From: Tectiglobus diatomicola
Lineage (GTDB): Bacteria; Pseudomonadota; Alphaproteobacteria; Rhizobiales; Hyphomicrobiaceae
Reading direction: 5' to 3'
Assembly (NCBI GenBank): GCA_039583345.1
Contig: JAZDSJ010000009.1
Location: 112,799-176,798, forward strand
DNA length: 64,000 nucleotides
Part shown: in pieces, positions 46,130-56,212 of the stretch
How the letters are laid out: every line of letters starts with the position of its first letter
How positions within the stretch are numbered: the first letter of the stretch is position 1
Translations under genes and position numbers: made by a program
The notes under the pieces: model-generated
Told to the model about the DNA's origin: nothing
Seen by the model: only the letters and a program-made list of their open reading frames with translations
Database searches by the model: none

Positions 46130-47221
46130 TTATGAAGACAATCCGCTAGCCAGAGTTGGTACGTCAAGTGGCATAAATCCGAAGTAGCGCATCCATTTCA
46201 AATCTCCTGAGAACATGTCTCTTAAGTCAGGGATGCCATACTTTAACATAGCAATTCTATCTAGTCCCATACCAAAAGCAAAACCTTGATGATGATCAGG
46301 ATTTAAGCCGCAATTTCTAAGCACCTCTGGATGAACCATACCTGAACCAATTACTTCTAACCATTCACCTGGTTTTCCAATAGCCCCAGCTTCGATATCA
46401 ACTTCAATTGACGGCTCAGTGAACGGAAAATGAGAAGCTCTAAACCTCATATTAACCTCATCAACCTCAAAAAAAGCTTTGCAAAATTCCTGAAGGCACC
46501 ATTTTAAGTGACCGAGATGAATTCCTTCCTCAATCACCAAGCCTTCGATTTGATGAAACATTGGTGTATGTGTGTGATCACTATCACAACGATAAACACG
46601 ACCAGGAGCTATAATGCGAAGAGGAGGCTGCTCCGTCATCATCGTCCGAATTTGAACAGAACTAGTATGAGGACGAAGGACCATTCGCTTGTCGCCTGGT
46701 CGGGCTTTTAAGTAAAAAGTATCTATATCTTGTCTAGCCGGATGGTAGGAAGGTATGTTCAATTTAGTAAAACAATTGTCTTCGTTGTCTATGTCTGGAC
46801 CCTCAGCTAAAGAAAAACCCATACTAGCAAAGATCTCTATTATCTCATCTAAGACCTGGCTTATGGGATGTATGCGACCCTCAATAATAGGACCTGAGCG
46901 CACAGGGAGAGTTATATCAGAGAATTCTCTAAGGAGCCGGGTTTCGAGCTCATTAGCTTCCAACTCATCCCTACGAATTTTCAGTGCCTCATCTACATGG
47001 GTTTTAATTATGTTTAAGGCTTGGCCTAATATTTTACGCTGTTCTAAAGACACTTCTTTAAGTAGCTGCATGCGTTTGGAAATGCACCCTTTTCTTCCCA
47101 GCGCAGCAATCCTTACATCATCTAAAGCCTTTAAACTAGTTGCAGATGATATGTCCTTAAGCAGCTTTGCTTCCAAAGCCTTAAGATTTTCCTGTTCGTC
47201 ATCTCTCAACATGAAGCTCAC
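46130..47221 (-). CDS. pheS: Phenylalanine-tRNA ligase alpha subunit
   Basis: Catalytic subunit that activates phenylalanine. The N-terminal coiled coil covers about 1-95 (ALDDVRIAALGRKGCISKRMQLL). The class II core follows: motif 1 at HPISQVLDEIIEIFASMGFSLAEGPDID, motif 2 FRPGRVYR-like APGRVYRCDSDHTHTPMFHQIEGLVI, and motif 3 GMGLDRIAMLKYGIPDLRDMF. At 363 residues it is normal. It follows rplT by 22 bases. The infC-rpmI-rplT-pheS-pheT order is the classical translation cluster. Confidence 0.97.
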   Translation of the reverse strand: MSFMLRDDEQENLKALEAKLLKDISSATSLKALDDVRIAALGRKGCISKRMQLLKEVSLEQRKILGQALNIIKTHVDEALKIRRDELEANELETRLLREFSDITLPVRSGPIIEGRIHPISQVLDEIIEIFASMGFSLAEGPDIDNEDNCFTKLNIPSYHPARQDIDTFYLKARPGDKRMVLRPHTSSVQIRTMMTEQPPLRIIAPGRVYRCDSDHTHTPMFHQIEGLVIEEGIHLGHLKWCLQEFCKAFFEVDEVNMRFRASHFPFTEPSIEVDIEAGAIGKPGEWLEVIGSGMVHPEVLRNCGLNPDHHQGFAFGMGLDRIAMLKYGIPDLRDMFSGDLKWMRYFGFMPLDVPTLASGLSS

Positions 47222-47243
47222 CTCAATTTTGTTGATGATTTAA

Positions 47244-47609
47244 CTAAGGCGCGGTACCAACATTTGCACGAGATTTTGTAACTAGAACTTCAAAAGACTT
47301 AGCATCATATACTGCAATATCAGCCAACATTTTCCTGTCAATCTCAACTCCTGCTTTTTTTAAGCCATCAATAAAACGCCCGTACGTTAGACCATGCTCA
47401 CGTGTGGCAGCATTAATCCTCTGTATCCATAGGGAACGAAAAGTACGTTTTCGACGCTTTCGATCCCTATATTGATATTGCGCAGCTTTTTCAACAGCTT
47501 GTTTCGCTATTCTTATGGTATTTTTACGACGACCATAAAAGCCTTTGGCTTGAGCTAACACTTTTTTATGTTTAGCATGAGCCGTTACACCGCGTTTAAC
47601 ACGTGACAT
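47244..47609 (-). CDS. rplT: 50S ribosomal protein L20
   Basis: A basic 121-residue ribosomal protein that binds 23S rRNA early in large-subunit assembly. It begins MSRVKRGVTAHAKHKKVLAQAKGFYGRRKN and includes YQYRDRKRRKRTFRSLWIQRINAATREHGLTYGRFI, the family core. L20 in other bacteria represses its own operon by binding a structured leader; two hairpins upstream of rpmI here could serve this. It lies 50 bases after rpmI. Confidence 0.97.
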   Translation of the reverse strand: MSRVKRGVTAHAKHKKVLAQAKGFYGRRKNTIRIAKQAVEKAAQYQYRDRKRRKRTFRSLWIQRINAATREHGLTYGRFIDGLKKAGVEIDRKMLADIAVYDAKSFEVLVTKSRANVGTAP

Positions 47610-47659
47610 AATAAAACATCCTTAAGTTTTGAGAATATAGAATATCAATTACCTCAATC

Positions 47660-47860
47660 TCAGCGCTGATAAGGCATATATCTCTTTACGATGCGCGCAT
47701 CAGGATCACATAAAACCATAGTCCCACGGGCATTTCGAATAAATTTACTCGTTCGTTTTATCATGCCATGGCGTTTGCCAGCAGCAGCCACTTTGATTTT
47801 TCCAGACGCCGTTATTTTAAATCGTTTTTTAGCACTTGCTTTAGTCTTCATTTTGGGCAT
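47660..47860 (-). CDS. rpmI: 50S ribosomal protein L35
   Basis: Small basic 66-residue protein of the large ribosomal subunit. It starts MPKMKTKASAKKRFKITASGKIK and contains AGKRHGMIKRTSKFIRNARG, both typical. The start has a GGAGAGC ribosome site. It is preceded by a 278-base gap from infC that contains two GC-rich hairpins, and is followed by rplT. Confidence 0.97.
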   Translation of the reverse strand: MPKMKTKASAKKRFKITASGKIKVAAAGKRHGMIKRTSKFIRNARGTMVLCDPDARIVKRYMPYQR

Positions 47861-47902
47861 TTTGCTCTCCGTATTTCTTAAAGCGAACTAGCTGCAGTTT
47901 TC

Positions 47903-47985
47903 CCGGCACAAATATTCAACAAGTTCATTGCCGGAAGTACGTGATTATTTTCAAAGCAATTTAATCACTACGGCATGCCCTGCCG
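47903..47985 (-). promoter_or_regulatory. Structured leader upstream of rpmI
   Basis: In the infC-rpmI gap, CCGGCA (47903-47908) pairs with TGCCGG (47929-47934), and CGGCA (47971-47975) pairs with TGCCG (47981-47985); the second stem can extend with CACT/AGTG around one bulge. These GC-rich stems stand out from the AT-rich surroundings and lie 40-125 bases before the rpmI start, where L20 autocontrol structures occur in other bacteria. Confidence 0.45.
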
Positions 47986-48138
47986 AGTGACCAATATTAT
48001 TGGTAAATCTTTAGGTTTCTATTCGCAAGCCTGTATTCTAGTTAGAGTACTAAAATATAATCTCGCGAATAGCTTAGACAATGCTTTTTCAAGAATAATA
48101 GATTATCTGACTAATAATAATAAAGACTGTAATACTAC

Positions 48139-48678
48139 CTAGCGAGGCGCCAACACCATAACCATCTGACGACCCTCTAGACGAGGTTCTGATTCGACTT
48201 TAGCAATCTCTTCAATATCGCCCTTCACACGAAGCAAGAGCTCACGCCCAATTTGCTGGTGTGCCATTTCGCGGCCTCTAAAACGGAGCGTTACTTTGAC
48301 TTTATCACCACCATTAAAAAAACGCTTCATTGAACTCATTTTTACGCAGTAATCATGGGAGTCAATATTAGGACGCATTTTAATTTCTTTAACTTCTACA
48401 GTCTTTTGTTTTTTTCGAGCTTCTGCTGCCTTTTTCTGTTCTTGGTATTTGTATTTTCCATAATCGAGTATCTTACAAACTGGAGGCTTAGCATCTGGCG
48501 AAACTTCAACAAGGTCTAACCCTGCATCCATTGCACGTTTTATAGCATCCTCTAATTGTACAACGCCATGATTTTCACCTTCGAAATCAATAAGTCGCAC
48601 TTCACGAACTCGGATCGCATCATTCATACGATGGCCGGTTTTTTCGCGCTCTGGGGCGCTCCGTTGCGGTCGGCGGAT
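48139..48678 (-). CDS. infC: Translation initiation factor IF-3 with probable AUC start codon
   Basis: IF-3 binds the 30S subunit and proofreads start codons. The body is clear: INDAIRVREVRLID-type start region, DAGLDLVEVSPDAKPPVCKILDYGKYKYQEQKKAAEARKKQ as linker and helix, and the C-domain VKEIKMRPNIDSHDYCVKM to GRQMVMVLAPR. The first ATG is at 48627, which would give 162 residues. Reading back 17 codons without a stop reaches ATC at 48678, placed eight bases behind GAGGAG, which gives 179 residues and the usual basic N-terminus (RRPQRSAPERE). infC uses a rare non-AUG start in E. coli and others, allowing IF-3 to control itself, so I use ATC. Confidence 0.88.
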   Translation of the reverse strand: MRRPQRSAPEREKTGHRMNDAIRVREVRLIDFEGENHGVVQLEDAIKRAMDAGLDLVEVSPDAKPPVCKILDYGKYKYQEQKKAAEARKKQKTVEVKEIKMRPNIDSHDYCVKMSSMKRFFNGGDKVKVTLRFRGREMAHQQIGRELLLRVKGDIEEIAKVESEPRLEGRQMVMVLAPR

Positions 48679-48845
48679 GGTCTGTTCTCCTCTATTTTTG
48701 CGACCAGTGACTTTACGTCGATATTATATATATATTATCGATAGATAATTTCCAGTTTCTGGCTATTTGTAAAGTGATTTGTATTAAAGAATTGAGTATG
48801 TAGCTTTATATGTCAAGGAACCTAATGAAGTTGGCTTACGTTTTT

Positions 48846-50042
48846 TCAAAATTGCGAAACATTATTATCCGAAGTAACCAAATTGTTGTTCAAAAGTCTC
48901 TCGTATACATCGAGAGTTTGCTGCTTCATCTTCTCCAACGAAAAACGTGTCTGCACATTCAAAATCGCTCGTCTTCCAATATCGCAACGTTGCTGGTAAG
49001 ACAGTATTAAAGCTTCTTTTATTGTTGATGCTAATTCTTCAGCATCACCTGCTTCAACAAGCCAACCTGTTCGATCACTCCTGGACACTTCCGGCTCAGC
49101 CAAAACAGTCTCTTGCGGTGCACCTAACCTTGTAGCAATTACCGGACAACCCAGCGCCTGAGCCTCTACAGAAGTCCTTCCAAAGGCTTCTGGTTCGATT
49201 GATGAAATAACATTCAAATAAGCCTCATTAAAAGCAACCTCAATGTCTGAAACATGACCAACAAGCCTCACGTGATCTTTGAGACCCGCGTGGCTAATTA
49301 ACTTTTGCAAATCCTGACGATATGAGATCCGACCTTGACTGTCCCCGGCTAAAATAAAAACTACATCATCTAGCTGTCCGGCTTTGTACAAGATTTCAGC
49401 CGCTTTTATAAGAGTTTTATGCCCTTTCCATGCCGTCAGCCGTGCAGCTTGTAGGATGATTCGTTGACCAGATTTTACTCCCCACGAGGAACGTAATTCT
49501 AATTTACGTTTTTCTGAAATTTGACTTGGTGAAAACTTGTTATCCACGCCGCGATAAATAACCTTAATCTTATAGTTCGGTGTTCCATATCTTTGCTTAA
49601 TGAGTTGCGCCGTAAACTTCGAATTTGCGATAACAACATCGCCTCTAGCCATAACACCATTATATAGGCGTTTAATTGGACCATTTTCATTGTACGCACC
49701 ATGGTAGGTGGTTACGAATGGTAATCTGGCGTAACGGGCGGCCCAAAAGGCACTCCAAGCGGGGGCACGGCTACGAGCATGAATTAGGCTTACTCGTTCT
49801 CTTTTAACAAAGCGTGCCAGTTCTATACTATTTTTTATAATCAGCAGTGGATTTTTACTTGCTACTGAAATATTAAAAATTTCAGCACCTTGTTTTCTGG
49901 CAGTGGGTTCAAGTAGCCCGCCTTGCGTGGCAATTATTGAACGCCCTCCGGCTTGGATAATGGCTTCATTGATCTCTAATGCTGAAAGTTCCGCGCCACC
50001 TGTATCCAAATTGGGAATAACCTGTAATATGGTTGACGGCAT
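48846..50042 (-). CDS. Glycosyltransferase family 4 protein
   Basis: A 398-residue GT-B fold retaining glycosyltransferase. The N-terminal domain has QVIPNLDTGGAELSALEINEAI, the glycine-rich acceptor loop. SLIHARSRAPAWSAFWAARY and TTYHGAYNEN follow. The C-terminal donor domain has IYRGVDNKFSP, ILQAARLTAWKGHKTLIKAA and the E-x7-E signature in EPEAFGRTSVEAQALGCPVIATRLGA. It likely acts in the cytosol on an envelope glycan; donor and acceptor are unknown. It is upstream of infC on the same strand but separated by a likely infC promoter, so probably independent. Confidence 0.9.
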   Translation of the reverse strand: MPSTILQVIPNLDTGGAELSALEINEAIIQAGGRSIIATQGGLLEPTARKQGAEIFNISVASKNPLLIIKNSIELARFVKRERVSLIHARSRAPAWSAFWAARYARLPFVTTYHGAYNENGPIKRLYNGVMARGDVVIANSKFTAQLIKQRYGTPNYKIKVIYRGVDNKFSPSQISEKRKLELRSSWGVKSGQRIILQAARLTAWKGHKTLIKAAEILYKAGQLDDVVFILAGDSQGRISYRQDLQKLISHAGLKDHVRLVGHVSDIEVAFNEAYLNVISSIEPEAFGRTSVEAQALGCPVIATRLGAPQETVLAEPEVSRSDRTGWLVEAGDAEELASTIKEALILSYQQRCDIGRRAILNVQTRFSLEKMKQQTLDVYERLLNNNLVTSDNNVSQF

Positions 50043-51841
50043 AACAATTCCTTAAAATACGACGAAAATTTTTCAAAACTTGAAATTAACGGCAATACAA
50101 ATATTATAAATTATGATACTCGAAATTGAGCATAATTTGTAGCTGCATCAAACATGAAAGGTTGGCTAAATATTAATTTCTTACAAAAAAGCTTTAAGTT
50201 TAGATATTGGTTAAAATTGTAACTAATAGCACACTCAAGTTTTTTGCACTATTTGTGTTTAATAAGTAAATGTTTGGGTTTATTTAAATTTAATGCAAAT
50301 GCTCAGAAATATTGTAATTATCAAAAGCAGTAAGTTGCAAACCATATCATGTGGTTAGTAGTTCCTCATAACTTACTCCAAGCTTAATAAGTATTATAAT
50401 CAATATTAGTTATATACAAATTGTCATACCAAAATGGCATGCAATAACAGCTTTTATAAAATAACGCAGCGCACTATAAACATTCAGACAACTTCACTCA
50501 CAAGCAGTTGACTTTGTTACAATGCTGATGGCTATTTGTATAAAGTTAGATGCATAGTGCAATGCCTGAATTTCTAATTCTGAAACCTGATAACAATATT
50601 ATTTTGCAAACGATTAACTTAGGTGCCAATTTGAAATCAAACGGCCCTTTTTGAATATTTTAAATTAATTTCGTATAATGTGTGTTTAATACTAAATCAT
50701 AGATATTATACTACAATTTTATAGATATGTTCAAGTTTATCTTTTTAATTACAACTAAAAATAATTATATATAGCACTAAAGTTGTTAAATTGCGTATTG
50801 GCATCAACCTACGAAAGCAGGCAAAGCAATTGGGTCATCCAATCTTGGGACTATGCTAGATATTAGGCCGAATGAAGATTGTGTTGATTAACGATTTAAA
50901 AGTAACATTAAAAGGCTTCACAAGCTACCCTGTAAGGAGTTTTTATGTAAGAAAAATATGGAAGACATAAGGAAGCGAGTTTAAAGCTTCATTAATGCTT
51001 TAAACCGCAGCTAAATTAGCACAAATATTGCTCATTGCTAGAATTTATGGAGTTTTCAAATTCATTAATGAATTTGATATGATTTAGAAAACTTTAAGTA
51101 TTCACAATCAATTTCTAACTGACCTTACGTATGGATTTTCCAAAATTCAAAGCGATATGTTATTCAACATAATTCACTGATAATTTTAGTAATTACGAAT
51201 CTTATACAATCGGAATAGCATCCTTTTGAGTTAGACGATAAAATAAACCAAATATTTCGATGTAATTAAGATTTATATTTTAAATTGAATTGAGAATGAT
51301 TATTTGCTTGTAAATAGATGACTATCCTTATTGCCGTAAAAAGTAGTATAAAGTATTTCCTACATTCGCAGTTATTGCATTCTGCACTAAAAGTCTATCA
51401 TAACTAAGGTATAGTCTAATTAGTAGCTTTGAAACATAATTTGACAGGATAATTAAGACACAAATTTACTATTTCAAAAACTTATCATATTAAGTGATAA
51501 TTACAAAATGTGGAATATTTTTCGATCATGGAAACTTATACCTTTCTTGAGGATTACACTGTAATGCATCCGTACCAAGATTAAGTAGACACTTCAATTT
51601 TATTGAAGACCCTTAAATAACCTCAACTTGACAAGTGTTAAATTTCAAAAAGTCCGTTAATCGGCTACATTTACTAATTATTAAGCATTTACAATTTCTA
51701 ATTTGGATGCAATTTGTGTAGGTATAATCACTTGTAGGTAATTCTAAATAAATGCTTCATTTTTACTATTATTAATTGACTGGTCATACTTTCGTGCAGC
51801 TCTCCATAAATTTAACTGAAACAATGTAAAACGGATATATT
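50043..51841. other. Largest gap (1.8 kb), no gene seen
   Basis: Very AT-rich, stops in all frames. At 50934-50950 an AAGGAG is followed at good spacing by ATG and at once by TAA. At about 50760-50855 a 30-codon open stretch ends at a TAG. These may be relics of decayed genes or chance. No RNA gene was recognised. Confidence 0.4.
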
Positions 51842-52303
51842 ATGCTACGTAGTATAGAAATATTATTTAGGCGCATTTTAGATGAGGATAAACCCCAGAA
51901 ACTGGCCTCACATGATATTGAAATCGCCAGCGCAGCCCTCTTAGTTAATTGTTCAAGAGTGGATGGTAACCAAAGCTTGGAAGAATCAAAATACTTGAGA
52001 TCGGTTCTCGGTAAATATTTCAACCTTTCAAATGAGGAAATAGAGTCAGTTGTTGAGTGTGCAGAAGCACTAGAGAGAGATGCTATTGATTTACATCGTT
52101 TCACACGAGTTTTGCATTATAATATGGATCGTGACAGCAGAATTCAGATGATTCAAATGCTATGGGAAATGGCTAATTCTGATGGGCACATTGATCACGA
52201 CGAGCGACAAATGATATCTCTAACGGCACAGCTTCTTGAAGTTGAGCTACATGATGTTGTTTCTACGCGTCAGGCTGCTCAGGCGAAACGTAACCGCACT
52301 TAG
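51842..52303 (+). CDS. TerB-like (tellurite resistance B domain) protein
   Basis: A 153-residue all-helical acidic protein with the TerB repeat pattern: LASHDIEIASAALLVNCSRVDGNQSLEESKYLRSVLGKYFNLSNEEIESVV, then a second half WEMANSDGHIDHDERQMISLTAQLLEV. The paired D-G-x-[IQ]-x-x-x-E segments (DGNQSLEE, DGHIDHDE) resemble the metal-binding turns of TerB. The name does not imply tellurite resistance here; lone TerB proteins are common in alphaproteobacteria with unknown roles. It is isolated, with 1.8 kb and 1.0 kb of non-coding DNA on either side. Confidence 0.85.
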   Translation: MLRSIEILFRRILDEDKPQKLASHDIEIASAALLVNCSRVDGNQSLEESKYLRSVLGKYFNLSNEEIESVVECAEALERDAIDLHRFTRVLHYNMDRDSRIQMIQMLWEMANSDGHIDHDERQMISLTAQLLEVELHDVVSTRQAAQAKRNRT

Positions 52304-53345
52304 ATTGGCAAGGCATATAGCGCATTCCACGCGTCAAGTGACTCAAGATTGGAAGTCAATTTCATTTGTTGTATTAACAATACAATATTAATACACTTTA
52401 ATAGTCCTGGAAGTTAGGAAATATATTAACGAAGTTGTCAACCTGAGCGAGAAATGCGCTGCTAATAAAATTCTAAATTATTTGGCATATTGCGCCAGCC
52501 ATAACATCTATACATTTTAACGCACTAATCTGTCTTAAACTTATGGAGAAGCTTTTAGAAAGTTCTAAAGGCTGTACTCCTGGAATGTAATCAAATGTGT
52601 TGTTGGTACATTTTTTCCGCATAACATTCAACTCATGCATTTTAGCTAGAAATATTAGAGATAAAGCCGTTCTCTCGTTAGGCTAACACCAATGAATAAT
52701 TCACATAAATTGTACAATTTAATTAACGCTTGTAAAATACCACTTTCCATAATAAAGACAAAATATAAATAATAGCAGTTATTTTCAATGTTTTGAAAAA
52801 GATTAGATATAAGATCTAAAATAAATACTTGGTAGATGAGTAAGATCTAAACATTGGATTAGGGTTTGTAGCGTAATTCTAAGTACCCTTAGAGTCGACT
52901 TAGGGCGTGTAATCTAAGCCCGAAAACTTTAGTTTTGACACAATTTTTATTATAATAACTGTTATTACAAATAAAAATATAATTTATCAGAGTATCTTCA
53001 ATTAAAGCAGAGAAAAGAGGTCCAGCACCTTTTAGGAGTTGACTATATATTCAGAGCTGGACCACTGTTACACTTGGCCTTGTAGTATTGTTCAGTTTAG
53101 CTGACTTTAATGATTACCACCTGCTAATTTACAGCCTTCGCACATTCCGACACTAGTATAGTTTATCATCGACAATATCCATTACATAATTAGAAATGTG
53201 AGATACAACTACAAATTATGCCATGCCCACACTTAAGCTTATGTATCTTTTTCACAAACTAACTTGATCAGTAACAACTATTACTTACTTAAAATCGTAT
53301 AGTAATAGTTGACATAGCTTGTAATACCCTTTTTCACCTACAAAA
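52304..53345. other. AT-rich spacer with one GC-rich inverted repeat
   Basis: About 1.04 kb without a coding frame between the convergent TerB-like and malic enzyme genes. The only standout is the inverted repeat at 53019-53063, listed separately. Confidence 0.4.
53019..53063. repeat. Eight-base GC-rich inverted repeat
   Basis: GGTCCAGC (53019-53026) and GCTGGACC (53056-53063) are a perfect inverted pair with a 29-base loop. It lies 283 bases past the malic enzyme stop. There is no T run. It could be a terminator-like stem, a relic of an RNA gene or a protein site. Confidence 0.6.
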
Positions 53346-55658
53346 TTAACAACGTTTATGCGGCGCAAGATCAGTATGCTCTCTCACAGAATCGACAACA
53401 GCAATTGCACTCATATTCAAAAGACTGCGTACGGATGTCGATGGAGTGACAATATGAACTGGTCGGGCTGCTCCTAATAACATAGGGCCAATCATAACTC
53501 CGCCGCTTGTAACACGTAACAGATTGAATGCTATGTTAGCAGCATCCAGTGTCGGCATGATTAGTAGGTTAGCACGACCCTGAAGGTGCGAATTTAGAAA
53601 ACTTTCCTCGCGAATTGAAGCAGATAGAGCAGCATGAGCTGGCATCTCACCTTCAACCTCAAGATTTGGTGCCCGGTCACGTAACGCAGCAAGGACTTCC
53701 CTCATCTTAACAGCAGTTTCGCTATCGCTGGTTCCAAAATTTGAATGTGATAGCAATGCAACCTTCGGTTCGATACTGAAATGCCTAACGACATCTGCAG
53801 CTAGAAGTGTAATCTCAGTAAGTTGCTCGACACCAGGATTATGAGTAACTTGCGTATCCGTAAAAAACAGTGGGCCATCCGGCAAAATAAGACCTGATAC
53901 TGTCGCGAAGCCACGAGTGCCAGCCTGTCGTCCTATAACCTGTTCAACGTGACGTAATTGTGTGTGATAACGCCCCACAGCACCACAGATCATAGCATCA
54001 GCATCTCCACGACGTAAAAGCAATCCGGCAATAACAGTAGAACCAGCATTTAAAACACGACGCGCATGACTCGGACTGACCCCACGGCGCCCTACAAGAT
54101 GTAGATATTCATTAAATAGTTCTGGTATTCGAAGATCATTACGCTGATCAAAAATTTCACAATTTTCACCGTCTTTGAGTTGCAACCCCAAATTCTCAAT
54201 GCACCGTTTGATTGTATCGCAGTTGCCTACCAAAATTGGTTTAGCAAGGCCTTCTGAAACTACTTGCTGTGCTGTTTGCAGTATATCTGGATGCTCGCCT
54301 TCAGCATACACAATACGCTTCTTGGTTTCGGAAGAAGCACGCCTAGCCTGATCAAATATTGGTTTCATGACGAAACCAGACTGATAAACAAAACCAGATA
54401 GTTTTTCTTTATAAGCTACAAAATCATCAATAGGACGTGTGGCAACACCACTCTTAATTGCAGCTTTGGCTACTGCGGGAGCAATGTCTGTTATTAAGCG
54501 GGGATCAAAAGGCTTAGGTATAATATAATTAGGCCCGAAAACAAGACTTTCCTCACCGTAGGCGGCAAGCACAACATCAGAAGCAGCACTTTCTGCAATA
54601 TCAGCTAGTGCTACAACGGCGGCGCGCTTCATTTCTTCATTAACTTGTGTTGCACCGACGTCTAGTGCTCCACGAAATATGAAGGGAAAGCATAACACAT
54701 TATTTATCTGGTTCGGGTAATCAGTTCTACCCGAAGCCATGACTGCATCTCTACGAACCTCCATTACCTCTTCAGGCATGATTTCCGGTGTTGGATTGGC
54801 AAGTGCAAAAATTAATGGGCGTGCGGCCATGCTTGCAACCATCTCTTTGCTAACTACACCGCCAGCAGAAAGGCCTAGAAAGACATCTGCCCCAGGCATA
54901 ACTTCCGATAATTTTCGTGCGGATGTATTTTGTGCAAATGGCTGCTTGTAGGGATCCATTAGTACTGAACGCCCCTTATACACGACTCCTTCAACATCCG
55001 AAATCGTTATATTCTCACGCTTTAAGCCTAACCCTACAAGAAGATTGAGGCACGCGAGCGCTGCAGCACCTGCTCCACTGCAGACTAATCTGACCTTGGA
55101 AATATCTTTTCCAACAACCTTCAAACCATTAAGAATTCCAGCTGCAACAACAATCGCTGTACCATGCTGATCATCATGGAAAACTGGAATTGACATACGC
55201 GCCTGAAGCTGACGCTCAATTTCAAAACATTCAGGAGCTTTTATGTCCTCCAGATTAATACCACCAAATGTTGGTTCCAACCGTGCAACGGCAGCAACAA
55301 AGTCATCAACACTAGTAGCGTCGACTTCCACATCATAAACATCGATACCAGCAAACTTCTTAAAAAGAACGGCTTTACCCTCCATCACCGGCTTAGAAGC
55401 CAAAGGGCCAATATTACCGAGACCAAGAACTGCTGTACCGTTCGTTACTACACCGACAAGATTTCCTCGCGCAGTAAGGCGGGAGGCCATCGTCGGATCT
55501 TTAGCTATTGCAGTGCAGGCGTGGGCAACGCCCGGTGAATAAGCAAGTGCCAAATCATTTTGGTTTGCAATCGGCTTTGTCGCTTGTATTGCGATCTTTC
55601 CTGGAGGATCGGCTTCATGATAGGCTATAGCGTTACGCACATTCTCGTCTTGCTGCAT
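53346..55658 (-). CDS. maeB: NADP-dependent malic enzyme with phosphotransacetylase-like domain
   Basis: Oxidative decarboxylation of malate to pyruvate. Residues about 1-430 are the malic enzyme: LALAYSPGVAHACTAI, AVLGLGNIGPLASKPVMEGKAVLFKKFAGID, INLEDIKAPECFEIE (metal acids), VFHDDQHGTAIV and the nucleotide loop VCSGAGAAALACL. Residues about 445-770 are a phosphotransacetylase-like regulatory domain (RIVYAEGEHPDILQTAQQVV, GGVMIGPMLLGAARPVHI), as in the MaeB family, which binds acetyl-CoA. At 770 residues it is full length. It links the TCA cycle to pyruvate and NADPH. Confidence 0.97.
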   Translation of the reverse strand: MQQDENVRNAIAYHEADPPGKIAIQATKPIANQNDLALAYSPGVAHACTAIAKDPTMASRLTARGNLVGVVTNGTAVLGLGNIGPLASKPVMEGKAVLFKKFAGIDVYDVEVDATSVDDFVAAVARLEPTFGGINLEDIKAPECFEIERQLQARMSIPVFHDDQHGTAIVVAAGILNGLKVVGKDISKVRLVCSGAGAAALACLNLLVGLGLKRENITISDVEGVVYKGRSVLMDPYKQPFAQNTSARKLSEVMPGADVFLGLSAGGVVSKEMVASMAARPLIFALANPTPEIMPEEVMEVRRDAVMASGRTDYPNQINNVLCFPFIFRGALDVGATQVNEEMKRAAVVALADIAESAASDVVLAAYGEESLVFGPNYIIPKPFDPRLITDIAPAVAKAAIKSGVATRPIDDFVAYKEKLSGFVYQSGFVMKPIFDQARRASSETKKRIVYAEGEHPDILQTAQQVVSEGLAKPILVGNCDTIKRCIENLGLQLKDGENCEIFDQRNDLRIPELFNEYLHLVGRRGVSPSHARRVLNAGSTVIAGLLLRRGDADAMICGAVGRYHTQLRHVEQVIGRQAGTRGFATVSGLILPDGPLFFTDTQVTHNPGVEQLTEITLLAADVVRHFSIEPKVALLSHSNFGTSDSETAVKMREVLAALRDRAPNLEVEGEMPAHAALSASIREESFLNSHLQGRANLLIMPTLDAANIAFNLLRVTSGGVMIGPMLLGAARPVHIVTPSTSVRSLLNMSAIAVVDSVREHTDLAPHKRC

Positions 55659-56212
55659 CTCGTATCCTTAGAGTTAATCTTCACCTTCGCCTTAATTCAT
55701 TTTACGATTTAAAGCGAAGAGTTATTGATCTTTAACATGTGAAAGCTTTTTGGCGAAGCTGAGTTTATCTTTAATTTACACAGTCTAAGATACGTAATTG
55801 AAGTCAATTTGGGAATATACGGGCGAATGATGCTTGGTTGCGTCAATTTTTCTGCAGTATAAATGTATATCCCAGATCCACTTTATAAGTTTTTACTAAA
55901 AATCTTTACCTGAAACAAATGCGATTAATTAGTATTTCTCATGAGCTAATAGGTGTAATAACTTTATTAAAGAATACTAACAACGATTTATGATTTAATA
56001 TCAAATTTTGATTGTTGAACTTGCGAGTTGAGATATTTCACAAACAATACAATATACAGATTTCAAATGCACTTCTTGATTAGCTTCTTAAATGCTGCCG
56101 TGTTACTAGCTATTATCACCACTCTTAACCTCCTACTTGAATCGACATTTTATACATAGACGTTATAGACATAATTGGAATATTCCGCACTACCACCTAA
56201 TGGGTTGCTAAT
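55659..56212. other. AT-rich spacer between malic enzyme and ubiH-like gene
   Basis: About 550 bases between divergent genes. No coding frame or clear hairpin; both promoters must be here. Confidence 0.35.

Noticed and set aside
46755..47243. 162-codon plus-strand frame over pheS
   Set aside because: Antisense shadow of pheS, serine-rich translation typical of reversed coding DNA.
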